The notes: a model not told the origin generated them from the sequence alone. A stretch of DNA of 64,000 nucleotides from an uncultured Acidaminococcus sp. (GCA_900554515.1 USHN01000001.1:1-64000), one strand, 5' to 3'; positions 8,487 through 16,967 are shown, counted from the first letter of the stretch. Translations and numbers: made by a program.

Positions 8487-9524
8487 ATGATAGAATTGCA
8501 GCATATTGACAAAGTCTATCATACCGCTACGGGAGATTTGCACGCCCTGAAAGATATCAATCTATCCATCGGCGAAGGGGAAATTTTTGGAATCATCGGA
8601 CTGTCCGGTGCCGGCAAAAGCACCCTGGTCCGGTGCATCAACCGGCTGGAAGAACCCACCAGCGGCAAAGTTCTAGTCAATGGCGAAGAGATTACAGCCA
8701 TGAACGAAGAACAGCTGCGCAAAGCCCGGCAGAATATCGGCATGATTTTTCAGCATTTTAACTTGCTCGCCAGCCGGACGGTGTATGACAACATTGCCTT
8801 CCCCCTGGAGATTCAGGGCATGGACAAAGCTGCCATCAAAAAGAAAGTAGAACCCTTGCTGGATCTAGTAGGCTTAAAAGACCGGGCGAACCATTATCCT
8901 TCCCAGCTTTCCGGCGGGCAGAAACAACGGGTAGGCATTGCCCGGGCGCTGGCCAGCAACCCGAAAGTTCTCCTCAGTGATGAAGCCACTTCAGCCCTTG
9001 ACCCCCAGACCACGGAATCCATTCTCACCCTGCTGCGGGACATCAACAAACGGTTGCATATTACTATCGTCATGATCACCCACCAGATGAACGTGGTGAA
9101 AGAAGTATGTGACCATGTCGCCGTTATTGAAAACGGGGAAATCATTGAGCAGGGCACCATGGTGGACCTTTTTACCAATCCCCAAAAGCGCACCACCAAA
9201 GAATTTGTGGCCAGCGTACAGCACAACGACCTGCCGGAAATTGTTAAAAAACTGGCCATTCACGAAAACTACATCCCCGGGGACAAAGTGCTCCTGCAAT
9301 TATCCTTTGTAGGCGAAAGCGCCGGCGAACCCCTTATGACTGTCCTTATCAAAAAATATGACGTGAGCGTCAATATTATTTCTGCCAATATGGAAGAACT
9401 GCAGGGCACCACCTTCGGCACCCTGCTCATCGAACTGGAAGGGGCTCAGGAGCATTTAAAAGAAGCTTTGGATTATGTGCATGAAAAACGAGTGAAAGAC
9501 GAGGTGATCGGGTATGTCTCCTAA
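8487..9524 (+). CDS. metN: Methionine ABC transporter ATP-binding protein MetN
   Basis: MetN is the ATPase of the D/L-methionine importer. Walker A GLSGAGKST, the LSGGQ signature, a Walker B region and the H-loop (MITHQM) occupy the first 240 residues. The C-terminal 95 residues form the NIL regulatory domain that binds methionine for trans-inhibition. The Walker B reads LLSDEATSALD. The open frame runs back into the riboswitch, but the GGAGGTG site 7 bases before the ATG at 8487 sets the start. It overlaps metI by 11 bases. The substrate-binding gene metQ is about 36 kb away. Confidence 0.96.
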   Translation: MIELQHIDKVYHTATGDLHALKDINLSIGEGEIFGIIGLSGAGKSTLVRCINRLEEPTSGKVLVNGEEITAMNEEQLRKARQNIGMIFQHFNLLASRTVYDNIAFPLEIQGMDKAAIKKKVEPLLDLVGLKDRANHYPSQLSGGQKQRVGIARALASNPKVLLSDEATSALDPQTTESILTLLRDINKRLHITIVMITHQMNVVKEVCDHVAVIENGEIIEQGTMVDLFTNPQKRTTKEFVASVQHNDLPEIVKKLAIHENYIPGDKVLLQLSFVGESAGEPLMTVLIKKYDVSVNIISANMEELQGTTFGTLLIELEGAQEHLKEALDYVHEKRVKDEVIGYVS

Positions 9525-10176
9525 TATGATGAACCTGTTAGTCAAAGCGCTGGGAGAAACCATCTACATGGTGGCCCTCTCTGCTCTCATTGCAACGGCC
9601 TGTGGGATTCCCCTGGGAGTCATTTTGACCATCACCGGCAAAGGCCATATCAAAGAAAATGCCGCCCTGCACAAAACGCTGGGCTCCCTGGTGAATGCGC
9701 TCCGTTCCGTGCCGTTTATCATCCTGATGGTAGCCATCATTCCTCTCACCCGTCTGGTAGTGGGTTCTTCCATCGGCACCACGGCCGCCATTGTGCCGCT
9801 GACCATTTCCTGTACGCCCTTTATTTCCCGGATTATTGAATCCTCTTTGCTGGAAGTGGATCCCGGCGTTATAGAGGCGGCCCAGTCCATGGGCGCCAGT
9901 GCCGGGCAGATTATCTGGAAGGTACTTTTGCCAGAAGCCATGCACTCTATTGTATTGGGGATTACCCTTGCCATTATCAGCTTAATTGGTTCTTCTGCCA
10001 TGGCCGGTGCCTTGGGCGGCGGCGGTCTGGGGGATTTGGCCATTCGGTATGGATACCAGCGGTTCCAGGCCGATACCATGATTGCTACGGTCATCGTCCT
10101 CATTGTCCTGGTGCAGTTGGTACAGACCATCGGCAACAAGATTTCTGCCCACCTGAACAAAAATAAAATTAAATAG
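9514..10176 (+). CDS. metI: Methionine ABC transporter permease MetI
   Basis: MetI is the membrane permease of the methionine importer. The 220-residue chain has five predicted hydrophobic segments, and the coupling-helix EAA-type motif is in EAAQSMGASAGQIIWKVLLPEA. The ATG is within the end of metN, behind GAGGTGA. A bidirectional terminator follows the stop. Confidence 0.96.
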   Translation: MSPNMMNLLVKALGETIYMVALSALIATACGIPLGVILTITGKGHIKENAALHKTLGSLVNALRSVPFIILMVAIIPLTRLVVGSSIGTTAAIVPLTISCTPFISRIIESSLLEVDPGVIEAAQSMGASAGQIIWKVLLPEAMHSIVLGITLAIISLIGSSAMAGALGGGGLGDLAIRYGYQRFQADTMIATVIVLIVLVQLVQTIGNKISAHLNKNKIK

Positions 10177-10190
10177 CAGGCATAAAAAAC

Positions 10191-10215
10191 AGGCGGCTTT
10201 GGGCCGCCTATTTTT
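10191..10215. terminator. Bidirectional terminator between metI and adhesin gene
   Basis: The perfect stem AGGCGGC/GCCGCCT (10191-10197, 10203-10209) has T-rich tracts on both strands. It serves the convergent metNI and autotransporter genes. Confidence 0.85.
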
Positions 10216-10230
10216 ATGCCTATGCGTTTC

Positions 10231-11319
10231 TCAAGCCTTTTTCATCGCTGCCAGTTGTCGCAGAATATCATCAATCTGGGTTTGCTGCTGCCGCACCTGG
10301 GCTTTGAGCTCCTGGTTTTCCTTTTTCTGGGTTTCCAGCTGGGCTTTTTGGTCAGCAATCACACTGGTAAGTGCTGCTTTAGAGTAGCCCGCATAAGGAC
10401 TGGATTTACCTAATTTTAAAGTAACGCCCACATTCAGCATATTTTCTCCACCACCCATACTGCCGCCTACGGAGAACATGGTTTTAGCATCCGGCCGGTA
10501 AAAAGCGCCGATAGCCATGGCATTGGCACTGCGATAGTGGCCGTAGCCGGCGGCAAAGTCCCATTTGTCATCCGGGTCAAAATCCTGAGGATGGAGCGCC
10601 GCTAAGGCTGCTGCTCCGGCACCCACACGGTCCACCCGGCTGTCTAATTGGTCAATATCCCGGCCCAGTTCTCCAATACGTTGCTGCGTCTCATACAGCT
10701 GTCCGCCGTTCACCACGTCTTTGGAACCCTGTGCCACTTTGCCAGCAGCGATGTTCGTAATGGTCGTACCGCCCATATCCATACCCTGCTGATTAATGGT
10801 GACTTTATCTCCCACTTTAATTGTTTGGGCAGTAACAGTTTGCGTATTCACCGTTTGGGCCTTGACCGTGTTGGCTTCCACCGTATCTCCCTTAATAGTC
10901 GTAGCGGTTACAGAAGAAAGTCCGGTCAGGTCTTTGCTTAGTTTCACGCGCAAGGTATTCTTCCCGTCTGAAACCACACCGATATTATTTTCAGAGAGCT
11001 TTGCTTCGTCGCTGACCCCTCCCTTGATGTTTACGTTGCTGTTGAGTTGCAGTCGCAGCTGGTCACCACTGTCGCCGCTGTATTGCATCCCGTCATCCAA
11101 GCTGGCGGATTGATGTTCTTTCCCGTTTGCATCCTTATAGACAATGCGGGTAATGCCATCTTTGCCATCCACGCCCGGGGCGCCGTCCTTAACGGAAATA
11201 TTGGACGAGGTAGGAGCAGGCGTATCACCGCCCCCGTTTTGAATCATCTTGGCAACCGCTTTTAACTGTGCCACATTCACCGCATCCGTGTCCGCCGTGC
11301 CGGCGGCAAGGCCTGTGAT
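10231..11319 (-). pseudogene. Trimeric autotransporter adhesin, C-terminal part (stalk, YadA anchor, coiled coil) downstream of an in-frame amber codon
   Basis: This is the in-frame continuation of the preceding reading frame after a TAG at 11320-11322. The first residues, ITGLAAGTADTDAVNVAQLK, are the YadA neck motif, so head and neck were clearly one protein. A stalk segment with TVKAQTVNTQTVTAQTIKVG repeats follows, then the YadA anchor (VGAGAAALAALHPQD through GVTLKLG) that forms the outer-membrane barrel. About 55 residues of Gln/Lys-rich coiled coil (LETQKKENQELKAQ region) follow the barrel, where most YadA proteins stop. An internal ATG at 11280 exists without a good ribosome site. The whole frame would be 817 residues. 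Confidence 0.85.
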
Positions 11320-12684
11320 CTAGCGTGTTATACCGTTACTTACCGAGCCTACAGCAATTACATTGGAGGTAGATTTCCACGTAGAAGAGGTATCTGTGCT
11401 GTCGCTGCTGGCAGCAGGATCATACCCTGCTTTGCCTGACGCCGTATCAGCGACGGACCCTGTGCCCAAGGCTACACTGTCTGCCAGGGTAGCTTTCGCT
11501 TCTTTTCCCAGTGCCACAGCGTTAGTCGCATCATCACCAGTAATGCCTCCTGCCAAGGCAGCACTGTTACCGCCAGACGCACGGGCATAATACCCTTGGG
11601 CCAGTGCGTAATTTCCTTCAGCCTTAGAATAGTAGCCTGCGGCAACTGCAGCATCCCCACTGCTCTCGGTATTGGATCCTGCGGCAACTGCAGATACCCC
11701 GCTGCTCACTGTTTTAAACCCCATGGCTACAGACTGTTGATTAGTTGCTTTCGTTTGGTTTCCCATAGCCAGGGAAGCAGTTCCAGACGCTTCGGTTCCA
11801 TTTCCTGTAGCTGTCGATATGTTTCCTGAAGCTTTAGTTACTGCCCCCATGGCCACAGCACCTGTGCCCGTGGCCTGTGTCTCTATGCCAAAAGCAGTAG
11901 AGGTATCTCCGGAAGCTTTAGTATTCTCGCCAAATGCAGAAGAAGATTGACCACTCGCTTCTGCCTTTGTGGCAGCAAATGCAGATATTCCAGTTGCCTT
12001 GGCACCAAACCCTATAGCTACAGCTCCCGTCGCAAGCGCTTGTGCATTCTTCCCTAATGCCGTAGTGTACTCCCAGTCGGCCACAGTATCATTTCCTATG
12101 GCTATAGCTTCCGTACCTCTCGCCTCGGCATGCTTTCCAAGGGCAGTTGAATAGTGACCAGTCACCGCTCCATTCCCAATAGCAATTGAGTTGTCTCCCA
12201 AAGCTGTAGCCCCCGTCGTTTCTTCTTTGCCCTTACTTATATTAAAATCTTGTGAACCAATGGCTATAGAGCCATAGCCAGTAGCCTGGGATTTATATCC
12301 AATAGCAATAGAGCCGGCATCATGGTCCTCATCTTTAATATTTGTAGTAGACCTATCAGCTTTTCCACCACCTATAGCAATGGAATGTAATGAGCCAGCG
12401 CTGCTGCCCAATCCAATAGCAATGGCATCCGGCCTCGTAGCTCCGTCATTATTATAATTGCTGCCCTCAGACTGATCTGAGCTGTTGATGCTGACATAAT
12501 GGCTGCCGTCCGTAGCAGATACTACGTCTGTTCCCCCCCCGATGGACAAAAGCATAGAAAGCGCCAGTACGGTTGCCATAGAATGCCGGCCGCCAGAAAC
12601 TTTGCCGGCTCCTTTGGTCAGTTCCGACACCACCACATAGCACTCCTTTACCTTGCTCCAGATCACCTTGTACACCTTATTCAA
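11320..12684 (-). CDS. Trimeric autotransporter adhesin, N-terminal part (long signal peptide and head repeats), ends at amber codon
   Basis: The 454-residue product starts with an extended signal peptide of type V secretion (NKVYKVIWSKVKECYVVVSE..., then a hydrophobic core ending near DVVSA). It continues with about 20 head repeats of the left-handed beta-roll type (SIAIG, ALGKNA, AVAMG motifs). The start is TTG at 12684, seven bases after AGGGGG. The frame stops at TAG (11320-11322) in the context GITR-stop-ITGLAAG, where family members have Gln; CAG to TAG is one base. Without readthrough the head would lack its outer-membrane anchor, so it may be an inactive allele, a suppressed gene or a sequencing error. 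Confidence 0.85.
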   Translation of the reverse strand: MNKVYKVIWSKVKECYVVVSELTKGAGKVSGGRHSMATVLALSMLLSIGGGTDVVSATDGSHYVSINSSDQSEGSNYNNDGATRPDAIAIGLGSSAGSLHSIAIGGGKADRSTTNIKDEDHDAGSIAIGYKSQATGYGSIAIGSQDFNISKGKEETTGATALGDNSIAIGNGAVTGHYSTALGKHAEARGTEAIAIGNDTVADWEYTTALGKNAQALATGAVAIGFGAKATGISAFAATKAEASGQSSSAFGENTKASGDTSTAFGIETQATGTGAVAMGAVTKASGNISTATGNGTEASGTASLAMGNQTKATNQQSVAMGFKTVSSGVSAVAAGSNTESSGDAAVAAGYYSKAEGNYALAQGYYARASGGNSAALAGGITGDDATNAVALGKEAKATLADSVALGTGSVADTASGKAGYDPAASSDSTDTSSTWKSTSNVIAVGSVSNGITR

Positions 12685-12756
12685 TCTGCTGCCCCCTCAT
12701 ATACTTCCCGAAACTTTCCTTTCTTATCTCCGGGATAATTAAAATCTTACTTATTC

Positions 12757-12785
12757 ATTGTAGACCCTTTTCCTTCCTTTTTCCA
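12757..12785 (-). promoter_or_regulatory. Possible adhesin promoter
   Basis: On the minus strand TGGAAA (12780-12785) and TACAAT (12757-12762) are 17 bases apart, about 70 bases upstream of the TTG start. The -35 match is weak. Confidence 0.35.
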
Positions 12786-13047
12786 GATTTTCGCAAGGAT
12801 TTCTGACATTTCTTCGAAAAAAAATTGTCATCAGCAGGGGTTAATTTATTTTTATTCGTACCATTTTTAGTATTTCTTTTGTTGCGCAAATATCTATGCC
12901 ATTATTTAGAAGAGAGAAACGACAGAATTTCTGACCAAAGGCCCATTGTTTGAAGCCATGCACACCAAATGCAGTTTCTGCAGCCGGGTTCTCGTCTTTA
13001 CCCCTACTAGCTGCACCCAAACCATTTAGCGCCGTTTTCCAAGGTCA
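12786..13047. other. Intergenic region without recognisable gene
   Basis: An AT-rich stretch upstream of the adhesin gene. An open frame on the plus strand runs from 12950 across the terminator hairpin and is not credible. The minus-strand segment around 12940-13040 stays open and reads like low-complexity Gly/Ala coding sequence, but it has no start or ribosome site. It could be a decayed gene end; nothing firm can be said. Confidence 0.3.
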
Positions 13048-13088
13048 TAAAAATAAGGTTCGCGCTAGTTACGCGAACCTTATTTTTA
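13048..13088. terminator. Bidirectional terminator
   Basis: The long perfect stem TAAAAATAAGGTTCGCG / CGCGAACCTTATTTTTA has a 7-base loop and T tracts on both strands. It follows the stop of the minus-strand secreted-protein gene. Confidence 0.85.
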
Positions 13089-13103
13089 TACTTTGTTTGT
13101 TAT

Positions 13104-13736
13104 TTACTTCACCGGCACTTCCACATAGGTGGTCCCTTCAGAATAGGGAGCCAGGTCTCCGGGCTGGAACACCAGCCATGCGGTCTGGTTTTTGCCATTT
13201 TTGCTTTCTGTCAGGTAATATTGGGTGGTCATCTGGCTGGGAGCAAACTCGCCGGACCAGGTGATTTTCTTATGCTGCCCGTTGTACAGCTTCACATCGC
13301 CTTTTTTCAAAGCCGCTTTCAGCTGATCCACGGTAGCAATATCGGTGTACACGTGCAAGGGGATATTTTTCCCCGTGGATTTATCATACACAATCCCATA
13401 GGTCACGGTTTCCGGATTGGCCAGCGCCGGCGTCATTTTTTCGCAGTGCAGTAGCACAGAAAGTTCTTCGTTATTTTCCAAGGTAACAGTATAAACCATC
13501 TTGCGGGAATCCTGGGTATCGGGCTTATAGTCTTTCTGCGCTTCCTTGACAAACAGGCCAATATCCGTATTGATCATGTTCTGCACATTTTTGTTGCTTT
13601 CATGGGCAACCGGATACGCCAGATCCAGGCCGAATCCGTCTTTCAGTGCCCCTTCGCTGACCGCAGCCTGGGAAACATAGGGTATGGACAATACTAACAT
13701 AGAGGTTACAATCGCTTTTTTCAATTTGGTATTCAT
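13104..13736 (-). CDS. Secreted protein, DUF3298/RsiV-like
   Basis: The protein is about 210 residues with an N-terminal signal peptide (KLKKAIVTSMLVLSIPYVSQA, cleavage after SQA). The mature part has the layout of DUF3298/DUF4163-type periplasmic domains: a DLAYPVAHES opening, alternating strand segments, then NPETVTYGIVYDKSTGKNIPL and a C-terminal LKKGDVKLYNGQ stretch. The GGAGG site abuts the first ATG (13742), so the second ATG, seven bases away at 13736, is the likely start. The function is unknown; cell-envelope binding is a guess from the domain resemblance. It is a single gene with its own promoter and terminator. Confidence 0.7.
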   Translation of the reverse strand: MNTKLKKAIVTSMLVLSIPYVSQAAVSEGALKDGFGLDLAYPVAHESNKNVQNMINTDIGLFVKEAQKDYKPDTQDSRKMVYTVTLENNEELSVLLHCEKMTPALANPETVTYGIVYDKSTGKNIPLHVYTDIATVDQLKAALKKGDVKLYNGQHKKITWSGEFAPSQMTTQYYLTESKNGKNQTAWLVFQPGDLAPYSEGTTYVEVPVK

Positions 13737-13813
13737 TTTCATGCCTCCAGTACTTATTTTTTTCTTAGTCTCTTTCTATTTTATCAGGAACTGAACTTCT
13801 CAATTCCTCCCCC

Positions 13814-13842
13814 ATAGTATACAGTATCCAAAGCCTTGTCAA
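13814..13842 (-). promoter_or_regulatory. Promoter of the secreted-protein gene
   Basis: On the minus strand TTGACA (13837-13842) and TACTAT (13814-13819) are separated by 17 bases. They lie downstream of the rnc terminator and about 80 bases before the gene. Confidence 0.65.
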
Positions 13843-13899
13843 GGGACAAAACTTTGAACTTCCTATGACAGTGCAGCGGTCTGCTCCCCTTCTCGCAGC

Positions 13900-13930
13900 A
13901 AAAAAGCCATCGGAGATGATTCCCGATGAC
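13900..13930 (-). terminator. Terminator of the fab-rnc operon
   Basis: The stem CATCGG (13908-13913) / CCGATG (13923-13928) is followed on the minus strand by six T. It closes the long fapR-to-rnc transcript just after the rnc stop. Confidence 0.75.
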
Positions 13931-13942
13931 CTTTTCCTATTA

Positions 13943-14653
13943 TTAATTTTGTTTCCAGCGTTTTAATGCTTCATGGGCAGCCCGCTGGGCTGCTTCTTTT
14001 TTGCTGCGGCCTTTGCCCCGGCCCATTTCTTTTTGGTCCACCAGCACCCGCATTACAAAAGTCTTGTTATGGCTGGGGCCCTCTTCGGAAACTTCCTCGT
14101 AGGTAATTTCTACCGGACCTTTTTCCTGCACCAGTTCCTGAAAGCGGGTCTTGTAATCCCGGTCAATGCCGTCAGCTGTCAGCACAGGAATTTTTTGGAG
14201 TAGCAACCGGTTCAAAAGGTCTGTCACGGCCGCAAATCCCTGATCCAGATAGTAGGCCCCTAAAACGCTTTCAAAAGCATCGGCCAGGATAGAGGGATTC
14301 TCTTCTCCATCCAGGTTCTGTTCCCCTTTGCCCAGGAGCAAATGTTCCCCCAGATGGTTTTCCGCTGCTAAAATGGCCAGCGTTTCCTCACACACCAAAA
14401 ATGCCCGGAACTTACTCAGTTCCCCTTCATCCAGCTTGGGGTAATGGGTATACAGGTAGGTACTGACTACCAGGCTCAGCACACTGTCACCCAAAAATTC
14501 CAGCCGCTGGTTATGCTGGGGCCGCGGATTGCGCTTGCTTTCATAGGCATACGAAGTATGAGTGAGCGCCATATCCAGCAAATGCAGCTGCTGCATGGCA
14601 ATCCCCAATGCTTCACACAATGCGGTCAGTTCTCTTTGTCTTGCCGGGAGCAT
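13943..14653 (-). CDS. rnc: Ribonuclease III
   Basis: RNase III cleaves double-stranded RNA in rRNA and mRNA processing. The catalytic domain has the signature RLEFLGDSVLSL and the acidic site ADAFESVLGA. The C-terminal dsRNA-binding domain ends GRGKGRSKKEAAQRAAHEAL. The open frame extends into fabF, but the ATG at 14653, one base after the fabF stop with an upstream AAGG, gives a normal 236-residue protein. It is the last gene of the fatty-acid operon. Confidence 0.95.
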   Translation of the reverse strand: MLPARQRELTALCEALGIAMQQLHLLDMALTHTSYAYESKRNPRPQHNQRLEFLGDSVLSLVVSTYLYTHYPKLDEGELSKFRAFLVCEETLAILAAENHLGEHLLLGKGEQNLDGEENPSILADAFESVLGAYYLDQGFAAVTDLLNRLLLQKIPVLTADGIDRDYKTRFQELVQEKGPVEITYEEVSEEGPSHNKTFVMRVLVDQKEMGRGKGRSKKEAAQRAAHEALKRWKQN

Positions 14654-14654
14654 C

Positions 14655-15902
14655 TCAGCCTTCGTATTTTTTGAAGCAGAGGATGGCATTGTGGCCGCCA
14701 AAGCCAAAGTTGTTGGACAGCGCCACTTTTACGTCTTTCTTGCGGGCTACGTTGGGTACGTAGTCCAGGTCCATGCCTTCTTCCACATCCACGTCTTCGT
14801 AATTGATGGTAGGCGGAATGATTCCATTCTCAATGGTCATTACAGTCGCAGCCGCTTCCACGCCGCCAGCCCCGCCCAATAGATGCCCGGTCATGGATTT
14901 AATGGAGCTCATGGGCACCTCTTTAGCCCGGTCCCCAAAGACCCGTTTCAGGCAGTTGGTTTCGTTTAAGTCGTTCCGATGGGTGCTGGTACCATGCGCA
15001 TTCACGTAATCCACGTCTGCCGGGGTAAGCCCTGCATCCTTGATAGCAAGCTGCATGCACTTTACCTGCTGATCCCCTTCAGGATCTGGAGCAGTGATAT
15101 GGTATGCATCCGTATTGTGGCCATAACCGGCGACTTCCGCATAGATATGGGCGCCTCTGGCTTTGGCGTGTTCCAATTCTTCCAGAATCAGAATGCCGGA
15201 GCCTTCGCCCATCACAAAGCCGCTTCTTTTTTTGTCAAAGGGGCAGGACGCTTTTTCCGGATGTTCATTATCCCGGGAAAGCGCCTTCATGTTGTCAAAC
15301 CCGGCCACTGCCACAGGGGAAACTGCGGCTTCGGCACCGCCGGCGAACATAATATCCGCATCGCCGTACTGAATGGTCCGCAGGGCATCACCAATGCAGT
15401 CGCTGCCCGTGGAGCAGGCGGTTACAATGGCGGTATTGGGGCCTTTCAGGTGCAGATTGATGGCAATCTGGGCCGCCGGCATGTTGGGGATTTCCATAGG
15501 AATAAAGAACGGGCTGATTTTGCCAGGTCCTTTGGTGGTCAGTTTGGTAGCTGCTTCCACAAAGGTATGAATGCCGCCGATTCCCGTGCCTACGCACACC
15601 CCAATCCGATCCGCATCTTCTTTTTCCAGATCCAGTTTGGAATCTGCTAACGCCATGGTGGCACAGGCTACCGCAAACTGGGTCACCCGGTCCATCCGTT
15701 TGCCTTCTTTTCTGTCGCCATACTGGGAAAAATCAAAATCTTTGACTTCCCCTGCGATTTTACAGCTAAAATCCGTAGTATCGAATTGGGTAATAAGCCC
15801 AATCCCGCTTTTGCCGGCAATCAGGTTATTCCAAAATTCTTCTTTGCCAATCCCAATGGGGGTAATGGCGCTCAAGCCGGTTACGACCACTCTACGTTTC
15901 AA
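14655..15902 (-). CDS. fabF: 3-oxoacyl-ACP synthase II FabF
   Basis: FabF is an elongating condensing enzyme of type II fatty-acid synthesis. The Cys-His-His triad is visible in TACSTGSDC, NAHGTSTHRND and KSMTGHLLGGAGG. A GTG at 15911 lies inside the AGAGGTG ribosome site, so the TTG at 15902 (KRRVVVTG) is the likely start, giving 415 residues. It follows the flavoenzyme gene by 26 bases and is followed at once by rnc. Confidence 0.96.
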   Translation of the reverse strand: MKRRVVVTGLSAITPIGIGKEEFWNNLIAGKSGIGLITQFDTTDFSCKIAGEVKDFDFSQYGDRKEGKRMDRVTQFAVACATMALADSKLDLEKEDADRIGVCVGTGIGGIHTFVEAATKLTTKGPGKISPFFIPMEIPNMPAAQIAINLHLKGPNTAIVTACSTGSDCIGDALRTIQYGDADIMFAGGAEAAVSPVAVAGFDNMKALSRDNEHPEKASCPFDKKRSGFVMGEGSGILILEELEHAKARGAHIYAEVAGYGHNTDAYHITAPDPEGDQQVKCMQLAIKDAGLTPADVDYVNAHGTSTHRNDLNETNCLKRVFGDRAKEVPMSSIKSMTGHLLGGAGGVEAAATVMTIENGIIPPTINYEDVDVEEGMDLDYVPNVARKKDVKVALSNNFGFGGHNAILCFKKYEG

Positions 15903-15928
15903 AAAGATCACCTCTACTCAAAATTCTT

Positions 15929-16888
15929 TTAGTCAGCAGCTGTTGCCAAGTCTTCCCACAGTCTCCGGAAAATTTCACGGACGGGAAGGATTTCCTTGAT
16001 TTTCCACATATTGGCACCGGTAAACACCAGTCCTGTTTCCAGATCACCCTGCTGTCCCCGGGTCAATGCCCGGATGATGCAGAAGCTGTGGGTGCAGTGT
16101 TTCATGCAGTTATCGCACGTAACAGGTCTGGGGCCGTTGCCTTCCAGCACCGCTTTGGAAAAGGGTGTGAGCAGGGCTCTCCCTTTCAGGCCTACCGGAC
16201 TATCTATCTGAACCACATCATCTTTGGTCATTTTCAAATACAATTGTTTTAAGTAAGGCGCCCCATTGGACTCCTCACTGGCAGCAAACCGGCTGCCCAT
16301 CTGTACGCCGCTGGCCCCCATACGGAGTAGTTCTGCGACATCACTGCCGCACACAGCGCCTCCGGCTGCAATCACCGGAATTTTGACTACCGAAAGGATT
16401 TCCGGCAGGATATCTTTAATGCTGCGCTGGGTTCCCAAATGCCCGCCGGCTTCGGTCCCTTCTACCACAATGGCAGAAGCGCCCAGACGCTCCGCAATTT
16501 TTGCTAATTTAGCATAGGACACAATAGGAACGATGGGTACACCATATTCCCGTCCTACTGCAAACATGTCCCTGGAAAAGCCAGCCCCGGCCACAATCAA
16601 ATCGACTTTTTCCTGTGCGGCTGTTGTAATCAGCCCCTTAAATTCCCGGGCGGCTACCATAGCATTGATACCAATCATGCCCTTGCCATTGGATAATTTC
16701 CTGGCAAGGCGGATTTCCTTACGCAGCTCATCAAAGGGCAAGCCAGACGCAGCGATCAGGCCCACACCGCCTTCATTGGCCACCGAAGCTGCCAGGCGTG
16801 CCGTGGACAAGCGTATCGCCATACCGCCTTGGACGATAGGCATCGTTGCTACTTTTTCACCAATCTTCAGCACTGGCAATTTCAACAA
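15929..16888 (-). CDS. NPD-family flavoenzyme of the fab operon (FabK- or FabX-like) with a four-cysteine motif
   Basis: This is a TIM-barrel FMN protein of the nitropropane-dioxygenase/FabK family. It has the FMN and catalytic motifs IVQGGMA, EGTEAGGHLG (catalytic His150), AAGGAVCGSD and GVQMGSRF. Position between acpP and fabF implies an acyl-ACP substrate, so enoyl-ACP reductase (FabK) is the default call. A C-terminal motif CDNCMKHCTHSFC (Cys258, 261, 265, 270; spacing x2, x3, x4) is not known to me in classic FabK. It matches the iron-sulfur ligand spacing I recall for Helicobacter FabX, a dehydrogenase/isomerase for unsaturated fatty acids. The start is TTG at 16888 or 16885 behind GGGGG. 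Confidence 0.8.
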   Translation of the reverse strand: MLKLPVLKIGEKVATMPIVQGGMAIRLSTARLAASVANEGGVGLIAASGLPFDELRKEIRLARKLSNGKGMIGINAMVAAREFKGLITTAAQEKVDLIVAGAGFSRDMFAVGREYGVPIVPIVSYAKLAKIAERLGASAIVVEGTEAGGHLGTQRSIKDILPEILSVVKIPVIAAGGAVCGSDVAELLRMGASGVQMGSRFAASEESNGAPYLKQLYLKMTKDDVVQIDSPVGLKGRALLTPFSKAVLEGNGPRPVTCDNCMKHCTHSFCIIRALTRGQQGDLETGLVFTGANMWKIKEILPVREIFRRLWEDLATAAD

Positions 16889-16928
16889 TAATCCCCCATT
16901 TCAGGATCAAAGACCTAAGGATAAAGTT

Positions 16929-16956
16929 CGGAAAGCCCCTGAAAAGGGACTCTCCG
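16929..16956 (-). other. Hairpin between acpP and the flavoenzyme gene
   Basis: CGGAAAGCCCC pairs imperfectly with the GGGACTCTCCG arm. On the transcribed strand the T-run precedes the stem rather than following it, so it is not a classical terminator. It may set mRNA processing or raise acpP stability over downstream genes. Confidence 0.35.
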
Positions 16957-16967
16957 AAAAAAAAGTT

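Noticed and set aside
12950..13264. Plus-strand open frame upstream of the secreted-protein gene
   Set aside because: It runs through a bidirectional terminator and into an antisense gene, and lacks a ribosome site.
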